Assembly (NCBI GenBank): GCA_903925515.1
Contig: CAIYFP010000535.1
Location: forward strand, 1 to 8,570
Reading direction: 5' to 3'
Origin: an uncultured Verrucomicrobiota bacterium
GTDB taxonomy: Bacteria > Verrucomicrobiota > Verrucomicrobiia > Limisphaerales > UBA9464
Length of the DNA: 8,570 bases
The notes beneath the pieces are model-generated. The model saw only the letters and a program-made list of their open reading frames with translations, was not told the origin of the DNA and made no database searches. Below, one piece after another: positions 6,795-8,570 of the stretch. The position numbers and the translations under genes were made by a program. Positions within the stretch are counted from its first letter, which is position 1; every line of letters starts with the position of its first letter.

Positions 6795-6826
6795 GAAACC
6801 TGGCCGGTCGGCCAACCGGCGGTTTC
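6795..6826. repeat. Long hairpin, 12 bp with a 2-base bulge
   Basis: The left arm GAAACC-TG-GCCGGT pairs with ACCGGC-GGTTTC around the loop CGGCCA. The TG is a bulge and all other positions are complementary. This is the strongest secondary structure in the intergenic region. It is followed by CTTGGGAGAC rather than a T-run, so terminator function is unlikely. Confidence 0.6.
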
Positions 6827-6831
6827 CTTGG

Positions 6832-6858
6832 GAGACGCGCAGACGCGAAGACGAGAGG
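6832..6858 (+). repeat. Inverted copy of the TTCGCGTC-type motif
   Basis: This stretch reads GACGCG, CAGACGCG, AAGACGAG and contains GACGCGAAGACG (6842-6853), the exact reverse complement of 6670-6681. Together the two copies bracket about 170 bases that hold the two hairpins at 6765-6780 and 6795-6826. Confidence 0.55.
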
Positions 6859-6986
6859 GGAAGCCGATGGATCCACCCCTTGGCAGCGCCGCGCGAGACG
6901 AGAGCCCTTCACTTGAGAGATTCTGACGCGGGCATTTGGGGAGCCCTTCGTTCCTTGACTGAAGGCTTGTGCCTGAATGGCAGGTG

Positions 6987-7010
6987 GCATGGAGCAAGCC
7001 CTTGCCATGC
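6987..7010 (+). promoter_or_regulatory. Leader hairpin upstream of the GYF_2 gene
   Basis: GCATG-GA-GCAAG-CC-CTTGC-CATGC forms ten complementary pairs interrupted by a two-base bulge, ending 34 bases before the ATG at 7045. If transcription starts upstream (a TTGACT lies at 6955-6960 but no convincing minus-10 follows), this stem would sit in the 5' untranslated leader. Its function is unknown. Confidence 0.35.
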
Positions 7011-7044
7011 GTGGGTTGGGGGTGGTCATCCTTGGGGACGCGAC

Positions 7045-7887
7045 ATGAGCTGGTTCTACGTCAAGGACGGGCAACGCATGGGGCCGGTTTCGGAGCCGCA
7101 GCTTCGACAAAAGTTCATGGAGGGGGCGGTTTCGGACCGGACGCCGGTCTGGCGCGAGGGAATGGCGGATTGGAGGCCGATGGGTGAAGTGGCGGGGATG
7201 GGGAGCATGGAGGCCATGGGGGATGGGGGCGGCGGTGGTGGGGCCGGGCGAGGGCGGGCATGCGTCGAGTGCGGTCGGTCGTTCGCGGCGGAGGACATGG
7301 TGGAACTGATGGGGAGCACGGTCTGCGCGGGGTGCAAGCCCGTGCGGCTCCAGAGAATCCGGGAGGGCGCGCCCGTGGAAGGCGCATGCAGCGCGTACGC
7401 GGACGGCAAGCTCCTCGTGGTGTTGGGGGACGGTGAATTGCCGCGTCGATGCGTGTGTTGCAACGGACCGGCCACGGGGGCGATGCGCAGGAAGTTCGTC
7501 TGGTATCCGCCGTGGGTAAACCTCTTGCTCCTGCCCGGCCTCGTGTTTGCCTTCATCGCGGTGTTGTTTTTGCAGAGGCAGATGAGCCTTGAGGTGCCGC
7601 TGTGCGGGGCGCATCAACGCCGGAGGCGATGGCGCGTGCTGGGGTGCATGGCATGGATGTTTGCAAGTGTTTTCGCGATTCCCGTGGTTGCGTCACAACG
7701 CGGCGGGTTGGCCATGGCGGTGTCCTTCGTTGGGGTTGTGTCGTTCCTTGCTGCCCTCGCATGCGGTCATCTGTGGTGGATGGTCCTCAGTCCTCGACGA
7801 ATCACGAAGGATGGGGGGCGTTTTCATGGGGCGAGCGAGGCGTTTCTCGCGTCGTTGCCCGCATGGCATGGAGGAGGCAAGGCATGA
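7045..7887 (+). CDS. GYF_2 domain, zinc-ribbon, multi-pass membrane protein
   Basis: The protein has 280 residues. Residues 1-50 are a GYF_2 (DUF4339) domain: MSWFYVKDGQRMGPVS, then VWREGMADWRPMGEV. A Met/Gly-rich linker (51-70) leads to a zinc-ribbon-like unit with CVEC (Cys73, Cys76) and CAGC (Cys94, Cys97). A second cysteine group follows, CVCC at 136-139, with a later Cys187-x-x-His190. Hydrophobic segments at about 157-176, 198-216 and 221-248 predict three membrane helices, with the N-terminal domains probably cytoplasmic. Frame 1 is open from 6706, but the upstream part is repeat-rich and the GYF_2 domain begins exactly at the ATG 7045, preceded by a weak GGGGA site, so this start is chosen. 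GYF_2 domains are presumed protein-interaction modules, often joined to membrane segments; the specific role is unknown. A degraded paralogue follows immediately. Confidence 0.85.
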   Translation: MSWFYVKDGQRMGPVSEPQLRQKFMEGAVSDRTPVWREGMADWRPMGEVAGMGSMEAMGDGGGGGGAGRGRACVECGRSFAAEDMVELMGSTVCAGCKPVRLQRIREGAPVEGACSAYADGKLLVVLGDGELPRRCVCCNGPATGAMRRKFVWYPPWVNLLLLPGLVFAFIAVLFLQRQMSLEVPLCGAHQRRRRWRVLGCMAWMFASVFAIPVVASQRGGLAMAVSFVGVVSFLAALACGHLWWMVLSPRRITKDGGRFHGASEAFLASLPAWHGGGKA

Positions 7888-7900
7888 AGGGGCGACCGGG

Positions 7901-8405
7901 GTGAAGGCGGGGATGGATGGGGAGCCGGGATCGGGCCGGCGGAAATGCGCCGAGTGCGGCCGGGCACGGGGCCGGGATGACTTCATTGAGTTGGCGGGCG
8001 GGTGGGTTTGCGCGGATTGCAAGGCCCCGAGGTTGGCCCGGATGCAGCAGGGAATGGTTCTTGGGGGGAATGCCAGTGGGTTGTGGGCGGATGGCGCGAC
8101 GCGCGTGGTAGAACCCGGGGCCGTTTGGCCCGGCCGGTGTGTTCGGTGCAACGATCCTGCGGCCGTCGTGGTGGGCCGCACCTTGGGGCCGTCGCCAAGG
8201 TGGTGGATGGCCTTGGCTGAGGCGGCGCCTGCGAGTCACCATCCTCTTGTGCGACGAGCACCCAAGGCGAGAGCAAGTTGCCCGGGTCCTGCTTCATGGG
8301 GGCGCGCCGTGGATGGTTGGGGCCATCATGGGCGTTGTAAGCTGGGCCATGCCGCCCAGCACGACCATGGACGCGAGGTTTCAGGGGGCGGCCGGGGGCA
8401 TTTGC
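7901..8405 (+). pseudogene. Degraded paralogue of the upstream zinc-ribbon membrane protein
   Basis: From a GTG at 7901 (AAGGGG eight bases upstream) frame 2 encodes KCAECGRARGRDDFIELAGG, then VCADCKAPRLARM and RCVRCNDPA, colinear with the CVEC, CAGC and CVCC parts of the preceding protein. Similarity in this frame stops near PSPRWWMALA at about 8216. It resumes in frame 3 from about 8217 with WLRRRLRVTILLCDEH, matching FLQRQMSLEVPLCGAH of the intact paralogue, and continues through one hydrophobic segment. The junction lacks roughly 11 residues of the first membrane helix and changes frame, consistent with a deletion of a length not divisible by three. The 3' end runs into a dispersed repeat (8414-8560), with no third helix. 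The GYF_2 domain is absent. An ATG at 7884 overlaps the upstream stop as ATGA and has a good GGAGG, but it reads only six codons. Assembly error is the main alternative. Confidence 0.72.
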
Positions 8406-8413
8406 ATGGCGTT

Positions 8414-8560
8414 CCCAAATCCACGCGTAAGGAGGTGGGACGCTCGCGAACCGCAAGCGGGCGAGTTGCGTCAGGCTGCGTGCCAACACGCGATCGTAGC
8501 GGATGGGCATGAACCTCGGCATGGGCATCCATGAGGCCGTATTCTTCGCGTCTTTGCGTC
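8414..8560 (+). repeat. Dispersed repeat, copy B
   Basis: This is the second copy of the unit at 6553-6681, same orientation, about 88% identical by eye over the first 97 bases. It has an extra 18 bases bounded by a direct duplication of ATGGGCAT (8503-8510 and 8521-8528). It ends in the TTCTTCGCGTC-type motif (8542-8560). It begins where similarity of the degraded paralogue to the intact gene disappears, so insertion or recombination of this unit may have removed the 3' end of that gene. Confidence 0.85.
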
Positions 8561-8570
8561 TACCAATGAA

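Larger units (their letters stand above)
6060..7044. other. Gene-free intergenic region rich in hairpins and short repeats
   Basis: This stretch of nearly 1 kb lies between the divergently oriented serpin and GYF_2 genes. All open frames in it are low-complexity, overlap one another on both strands and match no family I recognise. It contains a candidate operator (6130-6142), hairpins at 6392-6410, 6441-6459, 6765-6780, 6795-6826 and 6987-7010, four copies of a short TTCGCGTC-type motif, and the first copy of a dispersed repeat (6553-6681). It looks like an accumulation of dispersed intergenic elements rather than a lost gene. Confidence 0.7.

Noticed and set aside
6955..6960. TTGACT as a minus-35 box for the GYF_2 gene
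   Set aside because: No acceptable minus-10 hexamer lies 15-19 bases downstream, so I could not support a promoter call.
6060..8570. Possible mobile element or defence island
   Set aside because: Repeats are present, but no transposase, integrase, nuclease, toxin-antitoxin pair or CRISPR-like spacing could be found on either strand.

Overview
The window is GC-rich bacterial chromosome from a Gram-negative-type (diderm) organism. The stand-alone heptose-1-phosphate adenylyltransferase implies heptose-containing lipopolysaccharide or related glycans. The mixture of a Tat-exported sugar-phosphate-isomerase-like protein, a bacterial serpin and a GYF_2/zinc-ribbon membrane protein makes me think of Verrucomicrobiota or a neighbouring PVC phylum. 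That placement is inference from gene content, not a database match.

Layout. (1) Positions 2-2265, plus strand: a housekeeping cluster of transcription terminator Rho (its start may lie at or beyond the window edge), an RfaE2-type nucleotidyltransferase and a YhbY/CRM RNA-binding protein, with gaps of 27 and 17 bases. (2) Positions 2266-2315: a short convergent intergenic gap holding a GC-rich palindrome. (3) Positions 6059 down to 2316, minus strand: a probable three-gene run, in transcription order an exported inhibitory-type serpin, pyruvate kinase and a Tat-exported TIM-barrel sugar isomerase/epimerase-like protein, with gaps of 77 and 40 bases. (4) Positions 6060-7044: nearly 1 kb with no credible gene, packed with hairpins, short period-8 motifs and the first copy of a dispersed repeat. 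(5) Positions 7045-7887, plus strand: an intact GYF_2 + zinc-ribbon + three-helix membrane protein. (6) Positions 7901 to about 8405: a degraded paralogue of that protein lacking the GYF domain, broken by a frame change and a loss of about 11 codons in its first membrane helix, and running into the second copy of the dispersed repeat (8414-8560).

The housekeeping genes serve RNA metabolism, ribosome assembly and envelope sugar synthesis. The minus-strand genes combine glycolysis with two exported proteins and show no obvious shared pathway. The right third looks like fast-evolving accessory sequence: a gene duplicate flanked by same-orientation repeats, with decay in progress. I saw no CRISPR array, tRNA, rRNA, transposase or recognisable defence system. 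The observations most worth following up are the unusual potassium-switch residues in pyruvate kinase, the structured dispersed repeat carrying an orphan perfect Shine-Dalgarno string, and the decaying GYF-family duplicate.
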